Assembly (NCBI GenBank): GCA_036496285.1 | Contig: DASXLI010000024.1 | Location: 43,068-107,067 of the forward strand | Length of the DNA: 64,000 nt | From: DP-19 sp036496285 | GTDB lineage: Bacteria > Desulfobacterota > Binatia > UTPRO1 | Reading direction: 5' to 3' | Shown here: piece after piece, positions 6,576 to 15,922 of the stretch | Position numbering within the stretch: the first letter of the stretch is position 1 | Layout: each line of letters begins with the position of its first letter | Translations under genes and position numbers: made by a program | Notes under the pieces: model-generated | What the model was told of the DNA's origin: nothing | Databases searched by the model: none | Seen by the model: the letters and a program-made list of their open reading frames with translations, nothing else

Positions 6576-8930
6576 TCAGCGGTCGGTCGGGGGATCAACC
6601 GGTGCGCCGCTCGGGGCCTCCGAGGAGTGCTCGGACCCTGCCGGGGCCTCGGCGGCGTCGAGCCGGGTCTCGCTGCGGCCATAGTCGGCCCCAGGGGGCC
6701 CGGCCTCGCCGGTGGCGTGGCCGTTGTCTCCGGCCGCGGCTTCCGCCCGACGACCACCGCGACGGCCGCGACCGCCGCGCTTCCCGCCACGACGGCGGCG
6801 CCGGCGTGCCGGCACGGCTGCCTCGCCGAGCGGGCTCTCAGCGGGGGTGCCCTCGGAATCCTCTTCCTGCGACTCGGCCTCGAGGGTCTCGGCGTGGCCT
6901 GCCTCGTCCTCGTAGGGCACGCCATTCCCCGGGGACACCACCGCGGTCTCCGCCCGGGGAACCGGTGCGGGGAGCGCCGCCGACCAGGGATCGTCGTCGA
7001 CGACAGCGGCAGCGGCCGGCTGCCAGGGTGACGGCGCCTCGGTGGCGATCTCGTGGGCTGCCTCGGGCGGCTCGGCGACAGGCTCGGACAGCCGGTCCGG
7101 CCGGCCCAGCTCGTCGGTCACGTCCACCGGCGGGCCGCCTTCGGCCATCATGTCGGCCGCGGCCGACTGCTCCTGCACCGCTTGCTCCTCGCCGGCGCGA
7201 CGGCCGCGCCCGCCCCTGCGGCGGCGGCGACGCCCGCGCTCGCCCTCGGCGCGCTCCTCACCCGCCGCGCGTGTCGACGGCGAGCGGCGTGACGGCGCCT
7301 CCGCGACCGGCGCCGCTGCCGCGGCGCGCATGGCGGCCGAGCGCGCGGCGCCGGCGGCGCTCCGCGACGTGCCGTTGGCCGGCAGGCCTTCCTCGGATGC
7401 CGCCACCTCGCCCGGACGGACGACCGGCGTGGGCCGCTCGCTCGCGTCGCGCGTGCGGGTCTCGATCTCGGACTGGTGCGACATCAGCTTGTCGCTCAGC
7501 ACGATCGTGATCGTGGCGGCGTAGCGGCGCTCGAGCAGCGCCAGATCCTCGCGCTTCTGGTTGAGGAGATAGATCGCGACCTCGCGCGGCAGGCTGACGC
7601 GCATCTGCGCGACGTCGCCCTCGGCGATGCGGTTGTGAATCTTGCGCAACGCGACCAGCGCCGCCGACTCCGGCGTTCGGATCGCGCCGTGGCCTTCGCA
7701 CATCGGGCACGCGGTGTACGAGCTCGCCGTCGCCGCCGGCCGCAGGCGCTGGCGCGACACCTCGAGCAATCCGAGCCGTGAGATGCGGCCGATGTCGTGG
7801 CGCGCCTTGTCGGGCTTCATCGCCTCGCGCAGCGCGCGCTCGACGTCGTTGATGTGGCTCTGCTGGCGCATGTCGATGAAGTCGATGACGACGATGCCGC
7901 CGAGGTCGCGCAGGCGCAGCTGGCGGCCGATCTCCGCCGCCGCCTCGAGATTCGTCTTGTGTGCCGTATCCTCCTGGTTGCCGCCGCGCATGGAGCCGCC
8001 CGAGTTGACGTCGATCGCGGTGAGCGCCTCGGTGCCGTCGATCACGATCGAGCCGCCCGAGCGGAGCTGGACGCGCCGCTTGTAGATCGACTCGATCTGG
8101 GCCTCGAGCCCGAAGCGCGAGAAGATCGGCTGATCGCCCTGATAGAGGTGGAGGAGCCGCTCCTTCCCCGGCATGACGTTCAGCAGGAAGTCCTTGGCGC
8201 GCTCGTAGACCTCCTCGTTGTCGATGAAGATCTCGCTGATGTCGGGCGTGAAGTAGTCGCGGATGTTGCGCAGCACGAGGTCGTGCTCGCGATAGATCAG
8301 TGCAGGGGCGCGCTTGGTCTCGGCGTGCTTGCGGATGTTCTCCCAGAGACGCTGCAGGTAGTGCAGGTCGCGCTCGAGCTCGCCGGACTCCTCGTCGAAT
8401 CCGGCCGCGGTGCGCACGATGATGCCGCAGCCCGCCGGCGGCTGGAGACGCTCGATCATCTCGCGGACGCGCGCACGCTCCTCGCCTTCGATCTTGCGCG
8501 AGATACCCGCGTCCTCGGAGCCCGGCAGCAGCACGAGGTAGCGGCCGGGCAGCGAGTAGAACGTCGAGAGCGTCGGCGGCTTGTTGGTGAACTGCTCCTT
8601 GATGATCTGGACCAGGACCTCGTCGCCGGACTTCAGGACCTCCTTGATGCGCCGGCGACCCTTCTCGGCGGACGCGCCGTTGCGGCCCGACGGCAGGTTG
8701 CGGAAGCAAATCTCGTCCAGGGGCAGGAATGCGTCGCGCTCGGCGCCGATATCCACGAACGCGGCCTCGATGGCCGGGTGGATGCGCCGAACTGTACCCT
8801 TGTAGATGTTGCCCTTCAGGTGTTCGCGGCTGAAGGACTCGATCTCGAACGACTCGAGCTGGCCGTTCTCAACGATCCCGACGCGGCTTTCCTCCGCGTG
8901 GGTGACGTTGATCAGCATTACCTTCGACAT
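6576..8930 (-). CDS. rne: Ribonuclease E/G
   Basis: Endoribonuclease for rRNA and mRNA processing, 784 residues. An S1 RNA-binding domain (residues about 36-120) includes GNIYKGTVRRIHPAIEAAF. The catalytic metal-binding aspartates are Asp307 in TAIDVNSGG and Asp350 in VVIDFIDM, 43 residues apart as in E. coli RNase E (303 and 346). The zinc-link cysteines are Cys408 and Cys411 in CPMCEGHG. After residue about 490 the protein becomes Ala/Glu/Arg-rich and disordered, with Arg-Gly clusters such as RRRRRGGRGRR that suggest RNA or membrane binding. The start follows GGAG eight bases upstream. Whether to call it RNase E or RNase G depends on the tail; the tail favours E. Confidence 0.95.
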   Translation of the reverse strand: MSKVMLINVTHAEESRVGIVENGQLESFEIESFSREHLKGNIYKGTVRRIHPAIEAAFVDIGAERDAFLPLDEICFRNLPSGRNGASAEKGRRRIKEVLKSGDEVLVQIIKEQFTNKPPTLSTFYSLPGRYLVLLPGSEDAGISRKIEGEERARVREMIERLQPPAGCGIIVRTAAGFDEESGELERDLHYLQRLWENIRKHAETKRAPALIYREHDLVLRNIRDYFTPDISEIFIDNEEVYERAKDFLLNVMPGKERLLHLYQGDQPIFSRFGLEAQIESIYKRRVQLRSGGSIVIDGTEALTAIDVNSGGSMRGGNQEDTAHKTNLEAAAEIGRQLRLRDLGGIVVIDFIDMRQQSHINDVERALREAMKPDKARHDIGRISRLGLLEVSRQRLRPAATASSYTACPMCEGHGAIRTPESAALVALRKIHNRIAEGDVAQMRVSLPREVAIYLLNQKREDLALLERRYAATITIVLSDKLMSHQSEIETRTRDASERPTPVVRPGEVAASEEGLPANGTSRSAAGAARSAAMRAAAAAPVAEAPSRRSPSTRAAGEERAEGERGRRRRRRGGRGRRAGEEQAVQEQSAAADMMAEGGPPVDVTDELGRPDRLSEPVAEPPEAAHEIATEAPSPWQPAAAAVVDDDPWSAALPAPVPRAETAVVSPGNGVPYEDEAGHAETLEAESQEEDSEGTPAESPLGEAAVPARRRRRRGGKRGGRGRRGGRRAEAAAGDNGHATGEAGPPGADYGRSETRLDAAEAPAGSEHSSEAPSGAPVDPPTDR

Positions 8931-9104
8931 GTGGGCTCCGCCCCTCCCCGCCTCGCGTCGCTGACATTCCTATCATGCCGTGCCCTTAGGGGGCCAGGAG
9001 CGGCCGCGACAAGAATTTCGGGGCGCAGCCGCCTGCGCGGACGCTCGGTTTGGCCGGGTCGGCCATAGGCCGGCGAGCGGGACCGTCGCCGTCGGCATCG
9101 TCCG
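8931..9104. other. Intergenic region between queE and RNase E/G
   Basis: A 174-base gap on the minus strand downstream of queE and upstream of the RNase gene. I see no convincing -35/-10 pair and no clear terminator. Given RNase E autoregulation elsewhere, its leader could be structured, but I cannot fold it here. Confidence 0.4.
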
Positions 9105-9818
9105 TCAGCTGCCGCGCGCGGCGCCCCACAGGAGGACGTGCAGACGGGTGCCGAGGCGGAAGCCCAGCGCCTGGCAGCGCTCCGCCAACCAGCGAGAGCG
9201 GGCCGCGAGCGTCGCGGCGTCGGTTCCCTCGGGCATCAGCGTCACCCGCTCGGCCGGAATGCGATAGGATACGGTGAGCGCCGCTACCTCGTCGACGTCC
9301 GCAGGCTCGACGACGACGAACTTGAAATGGGCGTCGGGCCAGGCGGCGAACCAGGCCAGCGCCTCGGGTTGCTGACGCGCCTCCGGCGCGTTGCCCGACG
9401 TGGCGAGCTTCGGCGAGACGTTCCACTGATCGACGCTCCCGGCGAGCGCGTCGGCCGGGACGATTGTCGCGTTCGTCTCGACCTCGATGCGCAGGCCCGC
9501 GCCGCGCAGGCGCCCCGCCAGATCGGCGAGCTCGCGCTGCTGCAGGAGCGGCTCGCCCCCGGTGAGGACGACGTTCCGCGGGCCGCCCGCGGCGAGCGCC
9601 AGCACCCGGCGCGCGACGTCGTCGGTCGGCAGGCTGATCGTCTCCGCGGCGCGGTCGAAGTGCGCCCAGTCCCACGTGTACTTGGTGTCGCAGAAGCCAC
9701 ACGAAAGATTGCACAGCGAGAGGCGCACGAAGACGCTGGGAAGCCCGCACGTGATCCCCTCGCCCTGAACGGACGCGAACAGCTCGGGCTCACCGCTGGC
9801 AAGACGGCTCAACAGCAC
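9105..9818 (-). CDS. queE: 7-carboxy-7-deazaguanine synthase QueE
   Basis: Radical SAM enzyme of the queuosine / 7-deazaguanine pathway, converting 6-carboxytetrahydropterin to CDG. The 237-residue protein has the cluster motif CNLSCGFC (Cys36, Cys40, Cys43; CxxxCxxC) and the SAM-binding GGE motif in LTGGEPLLQ. The early FASVQGEGITCGLPSVFVR is the QueE-specific substrate segment, and WNVSPKLATSGN fits the family. Other queuosine genes (queC, queD, queF) are not in the window. It stands alone, divergent from the TetR gene. Confidence 0.93.
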   Translation of the reverse strand: MLLSRLASGEPELFASVQGEGITCGLPSVFVRLSLCNLSCGFCDTKYTWDWAHFDRAAETISLPTDDVARRVLALAAGGPRNVVLTGGEPLLQQRELADLAGRLRGAGLRIEVETNATIVPADALAGSVDQWNVSPKLATSGNAPEARQQPEALAWFAAWPDAHFKFVVVEPADVDEVAALTVSYRIPAERVTLMPEGTDAATLAARSRWLAERCQALGFRLGTRLHVLLWGAARGS

Positions 9819-9867
9819 CTCCTCGCTCTACGGCGACGACGGCCGCCCCGCAAACCACGAATCCGTC

Positions 9868-9897
9868 TTGACGTTGATAGGTTGGTCTGCTAACCAA
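9868..9897 (+). promoter_or_regulatory. Candidate promoter with TetR-type operator
   Basis: TTGACG (9868-9873), 17-base spacer, TAACCA (9891-9896). An inverted repeat with half-sites TTGGT (9882-9886) and ACCAA (9893-9897) covers the -10 region. Predicted transcription start is only about three bases before the ATG at 9906, and no Shine-Dalgarno is visible, so the mRNA may be leaderless. The repeat is a plausible autoregulatory site for the TetR protein that follows. The -10 is poor; this is inference. Confidence 0.45.
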
Positions 9898-9905
9898 TTT
9901 ACTCG

Positions 9906-10595
9906 ATGGGACGACCGAGTCTCGCCGAGCCGCGCCGCCGGCAGATCGTCGACGGCCTGCGCACCGCGATCGTGAAGCACGGCCTCGCCGACGCCTCGGT
10001 GCAGCGCATCGCCGGCTACGCCGGCCTGCCCGCCGGCCTGGTCCATCACTACTTCGACTCGAAGGAAGATCTACTGATCGCCACGGTCGATCAGGTCGTC
10101 GAGGACGCGCGCGAGCCCATCAAGGCCGAGCTCGACGTCCTCGATCCCGAGCGCGCCCTCGAGCGCGCGCTCGACTTCCTCTTCCTCGAGGTGCCAGCCG
10201 ACCGCGACCGCAGCATCCTCTTCGAGGAGATCGCCGTCGCCGCGCTCCGGCGCCCGCAGCTGCGCCGGCGCCTGGCGGATCTGTCCGCCTACATGACGAA
10301 CGAGGTCACGGCGCTGCTCGATCGCCTGCCCGATCGCGCGCGCCAACACGACGCCAACATCGATCTCGCCACCATGGTGCTGTGCCTGCTCTACGGAGCC
10401 GACGCGCAGCTCCTTTCCGATCCCCACGCCATCCACCCGCGACGTCTCCGCCGGTTCGCCGGCGAGCTGGTCGCTCGTTTTCGAGGAGTGTCCAATGGAA
10501 AGGCTGATGCCCGGGCAACGCCGCATGATCGAGAAGTTCGAAGTGATCGAGCACGTCGACGAGGGACAAATCGCCGCGCTACGCGAGCGCACTAA
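9906..10595 (+). CDS. TetR/AcrR family transcriptional regulator
   Basis: A 229-residue repressor. The N-terminal helix-turn-helix (residues about 10-55) reads VQRIAGYAGLPAGLVHHYF followed by DSKEDLL, the typical TetR recognition helix. The rest is an all-helical ligand domain. Its last 33 or so codons overlap the diiron gene that starts at 10495, in another frame. The overlapping C-terminal sequence is Arg/Ala-rich and looks non-structural. The divergent position next to queE and the overlap with the ferritin-like gene suggest it controls the latter and itself. Ligand unknown. Confidence 0.88.
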   Translation: MGRPSLAEPRRRQIVDGLRTAIVKHGLADASVQRIAGYAGLPAGLVHHYFDSKEDLLIATVDQVVEDAREPIKAELDVLDPERALERALDFLFLEVPADRDRSILFEEIAVAALRRPQLRRRLADLSAYMTNEVTALLDRLPDRARQHDANIDLATMVLCLLYGADAQLLSDPHAIHPRRLRRFAGELVARFRGVSNGKADARATPHDREVRSDRARRRGTNRRATRAH

Positions 10596-11568
10596 CGTCG
10601 CGGTCCCGCTGGCGCTGCAGTGGACCTGGGAGTACGGCTCCGAGGTCGAGGAGCTGCGGCAGCTCTACGAGCGCGGCAAGCGCTCGCAGTGGGACGCCGA
10701 GACCGATCTCGACTGGTCGATCCCGTTTCCGCGCGAGGAGTGGTTCCTGCCGAAGGAGGGCTCGTCGCTGCTCGCGGGCGTGCTCGCCACCATCGGCGCC
10801 GACGACGCCACCTGCCGCGAGGCCGCGTGGGACGAGTTCGCGCATACGATGTCGCAGCTCCTGCACGGCGAGCAGGCGGCGCTCCAGCTCTGCGGGCAGC
10901 TCACCAACGCCTGCCCGACCATGGACCAGAAGTGGTACGCCGGCTCGCAGGTGATCGACGAGGTCCGTCACGTCGAGGTGATCTCGAAGTTCCTGGCGCG
11001 CAAGATGGGCACGCTCTACCCGGTGAGCCCGACCATCAAGTTCCTGCTCGACAAGCTCCTCGAGGCGCCCACCTGGAAGCTCAAGACGCTCGGCATGCAG
11101 TGCCTGTTCGAGGGCGTCGCGGTCGGCATCTTCGACATCATCAAGACGATGACGACCAACCCGCTGCTGAAGGAGATGCTGCGCAAGGTCGAGCTCGACG
11201 AGTCGCGCCACGCGGCCTTCGGCATCCTCACCATGCGCCGCCTGGTCGAGGACGCGACCCCCGAGGAGATGATCCAGTTCGAGGACTTCGCGTTCGAGGT
11301 GCTCGAGGCGCTGAACGCCAACCAGCAGCTCGACATGCTGCACGACCTCGCGCCCAAGTACGGCGTCGACCCCGAGGCCTGCGTGCGCGTCATGCACAGC
11401 CTGCCGAACTGGCACGACCTGAACGCCGAGGTCTACATGCACACGGTGATGCCGAACCTCTGCCGGCTCGGCCTCGTCACCGAGCGCACCGAGGAGAAGT
11501 ACCGCAAGCTCGGCATCCTCTCCGACACGCGCACCGCGCCCCGGAGCGAGCTGCCGCTGTCTGCCTGA
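10495..11568 (+). CDS. Ferritin-like diiron protein
   Basis: A 357-residue all-helical protein with a complete set of carboxylate and histidine ligands for a diiron centre: Glu126 (HGEQAAL), Glu156-x-x-His159 (DEVRHVEV), Glu206 (CLFEGVAVG) and Glu236-x-x-His239 (DESRHAAFG). The two ExxH pairs plus two single Glu match the ferritin-like oxygenase and acyl desaturase fold. Substrate cannot be told; relatives annotated as ferritin-like oxidoreductases often sit beside TetR genes of fatty-acid metabolism. Start chosen at MERLMPGQRR because GAGGAG lies six bases upstream. A later Met (MIEKFEVIEHV) would shorten the overlap with TetR. Confidence 0.85.
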   Translation: MERLMPGQRRMIEKFEVIEHVDEGQIAALRERTNVAVPLALQWTWEYGSEVEELRQLYERGKRSQWDAETDLDWSIPFPREEWFLPKEGSSLLAGVLATIGADDATCREAAWDEFAHTMSQLLHGEQAALQLCGQLTNACPTMDQKWYAGSQVIDEVRHVEVISKFLARKMGTLYPVSPTIKFLLDKLLEAPTWKLKTLGMQCLFEGVAVGIFDIIKTMTTNPLLKEMLRKVELDESRHAAFGILTMRRLVEDATPEEMIQFEDFAFEVLEALNANQQLDMLHDLAPKYGVDPEACVRVMHSLPNWHDLNAEVYMHTVMPNLCRLGLVTERTEEKYRKLGILSDTRTAPRSELPLSA

Positions 11569-11590
11569 GGCGTTTCCTCAATCCCTGAAC

Positions 11591-11640
11591 GCGAGATCAC
11601 GCGCGCAGCCGGTAACGGAAGAAGTGCGCGTGGATCTCGC
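11591..11640. terminator. Imperfect hairpin between convergent genes
   Basis: Left arm 11591-11604 (gcgagatcacgcgc) pairs with right arm 11626-11640 with one bulged base, around a 21-base loop. It lies between the diiron gene (+) and the propeller cytochrome (-) and has no U-tract, so a stalling or mRNA-end structure is more likely than a classical terminator. Confidence 0.45.
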
Positions 11641-11642
11641 GT

Positions 11643-11662
11643 CGGGAGAGCTTCCGCTCCCG
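11643..11662. terminator. Second small hairpin in the same gap
   Basis: cgggag (11643-11648) and ctcccg (11657-11662) form a 6-base stem with an 8-base loop, just downstream of the larger hairpin and before the stop codon of the minus-strand gene. Weak on its own. Confidence 0.3.
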
Positions 11663-11690
11663 CGCGATCCTCCGGCGGCCCGTCACCTGC

Positions 11691-14549
11691 TCACGAGCAA
11701 CTGAGGCGCTGGGCGCTCCCCCGACAGCGCGGCCGCGCCGCGCTCGACGCGCCCCAGTGGGCCGTGGCGCACTCGTCCACCGCGCCGAAGCGGATCGCCA
11801 GATCGACCGGTCCCGCGACCGGAAGCAGCGGGGCGCCGGCGAAGCGCAGATCGAACGTCAGCCGTCCGGCAACCTGCGACGACTGATCGACGATCGTGAG
11901 CCGTCGCAACCCGCCGAGCGCGGCGCTCGGGTCGTCGAAGCGCCAGCGTTTGCCCGAGACGTTCGTCGTCCACCCGGCGCCGCCCGGCACCGTGACGTCG
12001 AGGACCCCGTCGATGACGATGCGGATGCCGTTGCCCGGCGGATCGACGCCGATCCAGGGCCGCGGGATGAGCGCCCGCCCGACGACATGCATGCTGCCGC
12101 CCGCACCGACCCGTAGGCGCGCGCGCTCGATCGAGAAGCCGCTCGCGCACGTACCGCCGTCGCCCGGCGTGGCGCTCGCGCTCGGCACGGGCGCGGTCGG
12201 CGTGGCACCGCCGGCTGGCGAGGTGGGCGTGGCCGTCCGCGTGGCCGCCGGGGTCGGCGTTCGCGTCGCCATGGGCGTGACGGTGCGCGTGGCGACCGGC
12301 GTCGGGGTCTTCGTCGCGACCGGGGTGGCGGTGCGTGTCGCGACGGGGGTCGCGGTGCGGGTCGCACCGGCCCCGGGCGTCGCCGTCGGAGCGCCGCTCT
12401 GCTGCTGCTTCCACTGCGCCAGGAGGCCGTGCAGCGCCTCCGGCTCGTTGGTCGGCGGCGGGGCACCGGTCTGGCTGAGCGTGTTGATGCCGTGGCAGCT
12501 CGCGCAGACGCGGATCTCCCCCGCCTGCATGCTGAGCCAATTGCGCTCGCGGACGACCGGCCCGCCCGCGGCGTCGGTGAGCTGCCACGACAGCGCGCGG
12601 CGCGCCGGCACGAGCGCCGCGAACGAGCCGTCCGACGCGATCGTCACCGCACCGAGGGGGCCGCCTGCCGCATGCGAGACGTTCGGCTCGTGCATCGGCC
12701 GCGCGAGCAGGCGGCGGCCGGGCTGCGGGCTCACCGGGTTGCCGTAGCCGCGTACGGCGTCGCCCTGGAAGATCTGCAGATACGAGACGTCATAGGCGGT
12801 GCCGCCCGTCGCGATCGACGCGACCCCCCCCGGCACACGCAGATTGAAGGGCTGCGAGCGATCGGCACGGTCGCGCTGCGTGACGTTGCGGCTCACGATC
12901 AGCGCGAGGCCGTTGTTGCGGAGATAGTCCTGGAACGCCGCGACGTCGACGGCCTCCTGCGCGAAGACTGACGCCTCGATCGACGGCAGGGACTCCTGGC
13001 GCGGCGCCGGCACGGAACGGGCGACGACCTCGACCGGGTCGAGCTCCCAGAGCATGCCGTTGTACGAGGCGAGCGTGTCGGGCGTCCACCAGCTGACGCT
13101 CTTCTGGATGCCGGCCGTGAGGCTCGCGAGCGGCGCGTAGAAGGCACCCTGCTTGCTGAGGATCTTCAGGCGGTACTGATACGACCAGTTCGGCGCGGCG
13201 GTGCTGCCGACGTTCTGCAGCTGCCCGGTCGCTGTCGTGTGCGCGGCCAGCAGGGTGCCGTCCGTCATCGGCAGCGGGTTGCGGAAGTAGCCGGTCTGCT
13301 GCGGCACCTGCGCGTCGTTGCCGGTCGGCGTGACCGCGGTGAGCGTCATGTCCTCGGCGTTGATCGACGGCGCGCCCGTGAGGCGCATCAAGGTGCCGCC
13401 GGCGCCGGTGCCGAACTCGGGCGCGTCGGTCGCGAGGAAGTCGCCCGGCACCCGCGGGTCCTCCCGCAGCTGCAGGAGGCCGCCGTCGCCGCGGATGTCG
13501 AGCTGGTTCGCGTGCAGGCTCGGGTCGACGTAGTAGGTCAGGTTCGGGTCGGCGACGAAGCTGCCGTCGGTGTAGGAGCCGCCGAGCTCGTGCCGCCCGA
13601 CGTGGTTCAGGGTCTCCTCGGCGGTACCGTCCTCGTTCAGCTCCCACGGGAAGAAGTGATTGAAGGTATGCAGCGAGACCGCGGGCGAGTACGCGGGATC
13701 CCCCTGCGAGCGCGGCTCGGGAAAGATCTCGGCGCCGGCGAGCGTCGTCGTCGTCGCGGCGTTGGCCGCCTCGCTCGCCCACGTGAAGGACTGGTAGTTG
13801 GCGACGACATCCGGCGCGTCGCCCTGCTGGTCGCGCTGCAGATGGTCCCACTTGGTGAAGACGACGCGGCCGAAGGAGTCGATCGACGGCGTGAAGCTGC
13901 CACTCGGCGAGTGCTCGAGCAGCTCGAGGTCGCCCGTCGCCTCGTCGAGCGCGTAGATCCCGGCGACCGTGTAGGCGGACTCGTACTCGTCGCGCTGCGG
14001 GTAGAGCTGCGGAGCGCCGCTCGGCGGCCGGTCGGACGTGAAGAGGATGCGCCCGTCGGTCGCGTAGATCGGCGAGACGTTGTTGAAGCTCGCCGGCTGG
14101 TTGGCGATCCGACGGATCGTCGCAGTCGCGCCCTGCGCGAGGCCGGTCACCTCGTAGATCTGCCAGTGGTACGTGGCAACCTGGTACTGCTGCGTCGGAG
14201 CGCCTACGACCATCGCGAAGAGCGCCTTCGTGCCGCTCCAGTGCACGCACGGCTCGCGCACCGCGATCGCGTTCGCGCCCTGCATGCCGGCGTTGCCGAA
14301 TCCCCCCTCCTGCGTGAGGAAGCGGAGCGACCCGTCGGGATAGCGAATCACGAGATCGCCACCGCGCGGCGCGGACTCCATCGTCGCGAGGTGATTGCCG
14401 AACGTGCTCGTCAGCGCACCGAACCCGCCGACCGGCATCTGGGTGACGAAGAGTACAGGGTTGGACGGCGCGACCTGCGCCGGTGCCGTGCACGGGTGCG
14501 CGACCACCACGGCTGCCACAAAGCATAGTACCAGGGTCCGGCGTCGCAT
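11691..14549 (-). CDS. Exported beta-propeller protein with one c-type haem site and TATP linker
   Basis: A 952-residue protein. The signal peptide is MRRRTLVLCFVAAVVVAHPC. A long region of TolB- or hydrazine-synthase-alpha-like blades follows, with GRILFTSDRPPSG and GRVVFTKWDHLQRD. A single haem-binding CASCHG lies at residues 682-687. After residue about 720 comes a Thr/Pro linker built from repeats of ATRTATPV, then a beta-rich C-terminal domain (residues about 805-952) with two or three Cys. Start chosen because GAGGAGAGAC precedes this ATG and it opens a clean signal peptide. The CxxCH implies maturation by the Ccm system at the left of the window. Likely periplasmic or outer-surface electron transfer or enzyme. 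I cannot name a substrate. Confidence 0.75.
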   Translation of the reverse strand: MRRRTLVLCFVAAVVVAHPCTAPAQVAPSNPVLFVTQMPVGGFGALTSTFGNHLATMESAPRGGDLVIRYPDGSLRFLTQEGGFGNAGMQGANAIAVREPCVHWSGTKALFAMVVGAPTQQYQVATYHWQIYEVTGLAQGATATIRRIANQPASFNNVSPIYATDGRILFTSDRPPSGAPQLYPQRDEYESAYTVAGIYALDEATGDLELLEHSPSGSFTPSIDSFGRVVFTKWDHLQRDQQGDAPDVVANYQSFTWASEAANAATTTTLAGAEIFPEPRSQGDPAYSPAVSLHTFNHFFPWELNEDGTAEETLNHVGRHELGGSYTDGSFVADPNLTYYVDPSLHANQLDIRGDGGLLQLREDPRVPGDFLATDAPEFGTGAGGTLMRLTGAPSINAEDMTLTAVTPTGNDAQVPQQTGYFRNPLPMTDGTLLAAHTTATGQLQNVGSTAAPNWSYQYRLKILSKQGAFYAPLASLTAGIQKSVSWWTPDTLASYNGMLWELDPVEVVARSVPAPRQESLPSIEASVFAQEAVDVAAFQDYLRNNGLALIVSRNVTQRDRADRSQPFNLRVPGGVASIATGGTAYDVSYLQIFQGDAVRGYGNPVSPQPGRRLLARPMHEPNVSHAAGGPLGAVTIASDGSFAALVPARRALSWQLTDAAGGPVVRERNWLSMQAGEIRVCASCHGINTLSQTGAPPPTNEPEALHGLLAQWKQQQSGAPTATPGAGATRTATPVATRTATPVATKTPTPVATRTVTPMATRTPTPAATRTATPTSPAGGATPTAPVPSASATPGDGGTCASGFSIERARLRVGAGGSMHVVGRALIPRPWIGVDPPGNGIRIVIDGVLDVTVPGGAGWTTNVSGKRWRFDDPSAALGGLRRLTIVDQSSQVAGRLTFDLRFAGAPLLPVAGPVDLAIRFGAVDECATAHWGASSAARPRCRGSAQRLSCS

Positions 14550-14737
14550 CGCGTCTCTCCTCGCGCGTTTCCGCGGAATCTGCCGGCAGAGCGCAAAGGC
14601 TTGCGCGCCGGCCGCGCAGGAAAAGTGCAAAGAGCGTTCCGGAGCGGCTGCTGGCGCGCGAATGCTCACACGCCGTGTCGAGTAGTTGTCCACGACGCGC
14701 CACTCGACTAAGCGTCGCGCTGAAGGAGGTTCGCGCG
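14550..14737. other. Divergent promoter region
   Basis: A 188-base gap between two divergent exported-protein genes. It contains a separated inverted repeat, GTCGAGT and ACTCGAC, about 25 bases apart near 14678-14710, close to the plus-strand ribosome-binding site. No strong -35/-10 match is seen. The repeat could be a shared operator for the divergent pair. Confidence 0.35.
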
Positions 14738-15643
14738 ATGAATTCTCGATGGCCGATCGCTGTCGTCGCCATGATCCTTCTCGCGGTCGCCTCGCCGGCG
14801 AGCTCCCAGCAGACGACGGAGACGAGCGAGACGACGGACGTCTCACACTCCACCGCCCAGCACCTCGAAGCCTTCCTGACGCGATGGGAGATCAGCCTCG
14901 GCGGCCAGATCGGCGCGCCGAAGGGATTCGTCAAGGTCGGCGAGTTCGACCGCTCCGGCGACAAGCTTCGCCTCAACAACGACCTCAAGATCGACACGTT
15001 CGAGGTCGCGAGCCTCGGTGCCGGCTTCCACATCACCGACCGCGACGTCATCCGCGCCCGCTTCGACTACACCTTCCTCTACGGCACGACGACCCGCGGC
15101 GACGAGACGGCGTTCAACGGTGCGCTGCTGGCGGCCGGCGAGGCCATCCGCACCCGGCCGGTCTTCACCCGCATCACCGGCCTCTACGAGCACGAGTTCA
15201 TCCACGAGCCGAGCGGCGCACTCCTTGCCGCCGGCGGTGGCGTCACGTTCGTCTACCTGCACTTCAAGCTGCATGGGACGCTCGCGCCCGACACCGTGGG
15301 CCACGAGACCCAGGAGGACTTCTACGCGCAGGAGCTGCCGGTCTGGTTGCTGGCGTTGCACGGCGAGTATCCGATCAGCGAGCGCGTCCACCTGCTCGGC
15401 GCCGTCGACGGCGGCTTCCTGCCGAAGGTCGACAGCCTGCGGTCCGAAGGCGGCACGGTGAAGCTCTCGCAGGGCCACGCCGACGTCTTCGCCGGCGTGC
15501 GCGTCGCCGTCACCCCCCAGATCTTCGCCGATGCCGGCTATACCTACACGTACTTCTCGCAGCATGAGACGAGCCACGAGGACGACAACAAGTTCCTCTT
15601 CCTCGGCCACGCCTTCGGCTTCGGCATGACCTACCGCTTCTGA
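14738..15643 (+). CDS. Outer-membrane beta-barrel protein, function unknown
   Basis: A 301-residue protein with a signal peptide (residues 1-24, ending SPASSQ). The body is made of alternating amphipathic strands such as VIRARFDYTFLYGTTT and GVTFVYLHFKLHG, and the last residue is Phe in GFGMTYRF, the usual signal for outer-membrane barrel assembly. Start chosen at MNSRWPIAVV, after GAAGGAGG with good spacing. It is divergent from the propeller cytochrome, and the pair may share regulation. No channel or enzyme family is recognised. Confidence 0.7.
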   Translation: MNSRWPIAVVAMILLAVASPASSQQTTETSETTDVSHSTAQHLEAFLTRWEISLGGQIGAPKGFVKVGEFDRSGDKLRLNNDLKIDTFEVASLGAGFHITDRDVIRARFDYTFLYGTTTRGDETAFNGALLAAGEAIRTRPVFTRITGLYEHEFIHEPSGALLAAGGGVTFVYLHFKLHGTLAPDTVGHETQEDFYAQELPVWLLALHGEYPISERVHLLGAVDGGFLPKVDSLRSEGGTVKLSQGHADVFAGVRVAVTPQIFADAGYTYTYFSQHETSHEDDNKFLFLGHAFGFGMTYRF

Positions 15644-15922
15644 GCCCCTTCCCCGCCTCGCCGATCGGTCGGCATGGCGCACATACCGGGAGGCGTGCCG
15701 CGCCGCGCCAACATTTTCTGGGGTGCTTTCGAGAAGACAGGACGTACTTGCCTACGAAAGGGCACACTCCTACACAATCATACCAGTCAGCGTTTCCCGT
15801 ACCGGAAAGCGTGCGAACCACGTAATGACTTGCTGGCACGACAGAGGAACGGAAGAGCGCCCGTCAACCCCTTTCCTCGGGCGAGAATCAACGCACCGCA
15901 GTCAACCACTGGAGGAAGGGTC
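15644..15922. other. Leader region of the Cys-rich repeat protein
   Basis: A 279-base gap. A possible promoter is TTGCCT (15748-15753), 17 bases, TACACA (15771-15776), which would leave a leader of about 140 bases. The region is less GC-rich than its surroundings. GGAGGAAGGG just before 15923 is a strong ribosome-binding site. Confidence 0.35.

Noticed and set aside
7797..9068. 423-codon ORF opposite RNase E/G
   Set aside because: It is the mirror of a well-supported RNase gene and has no recognisable domain.
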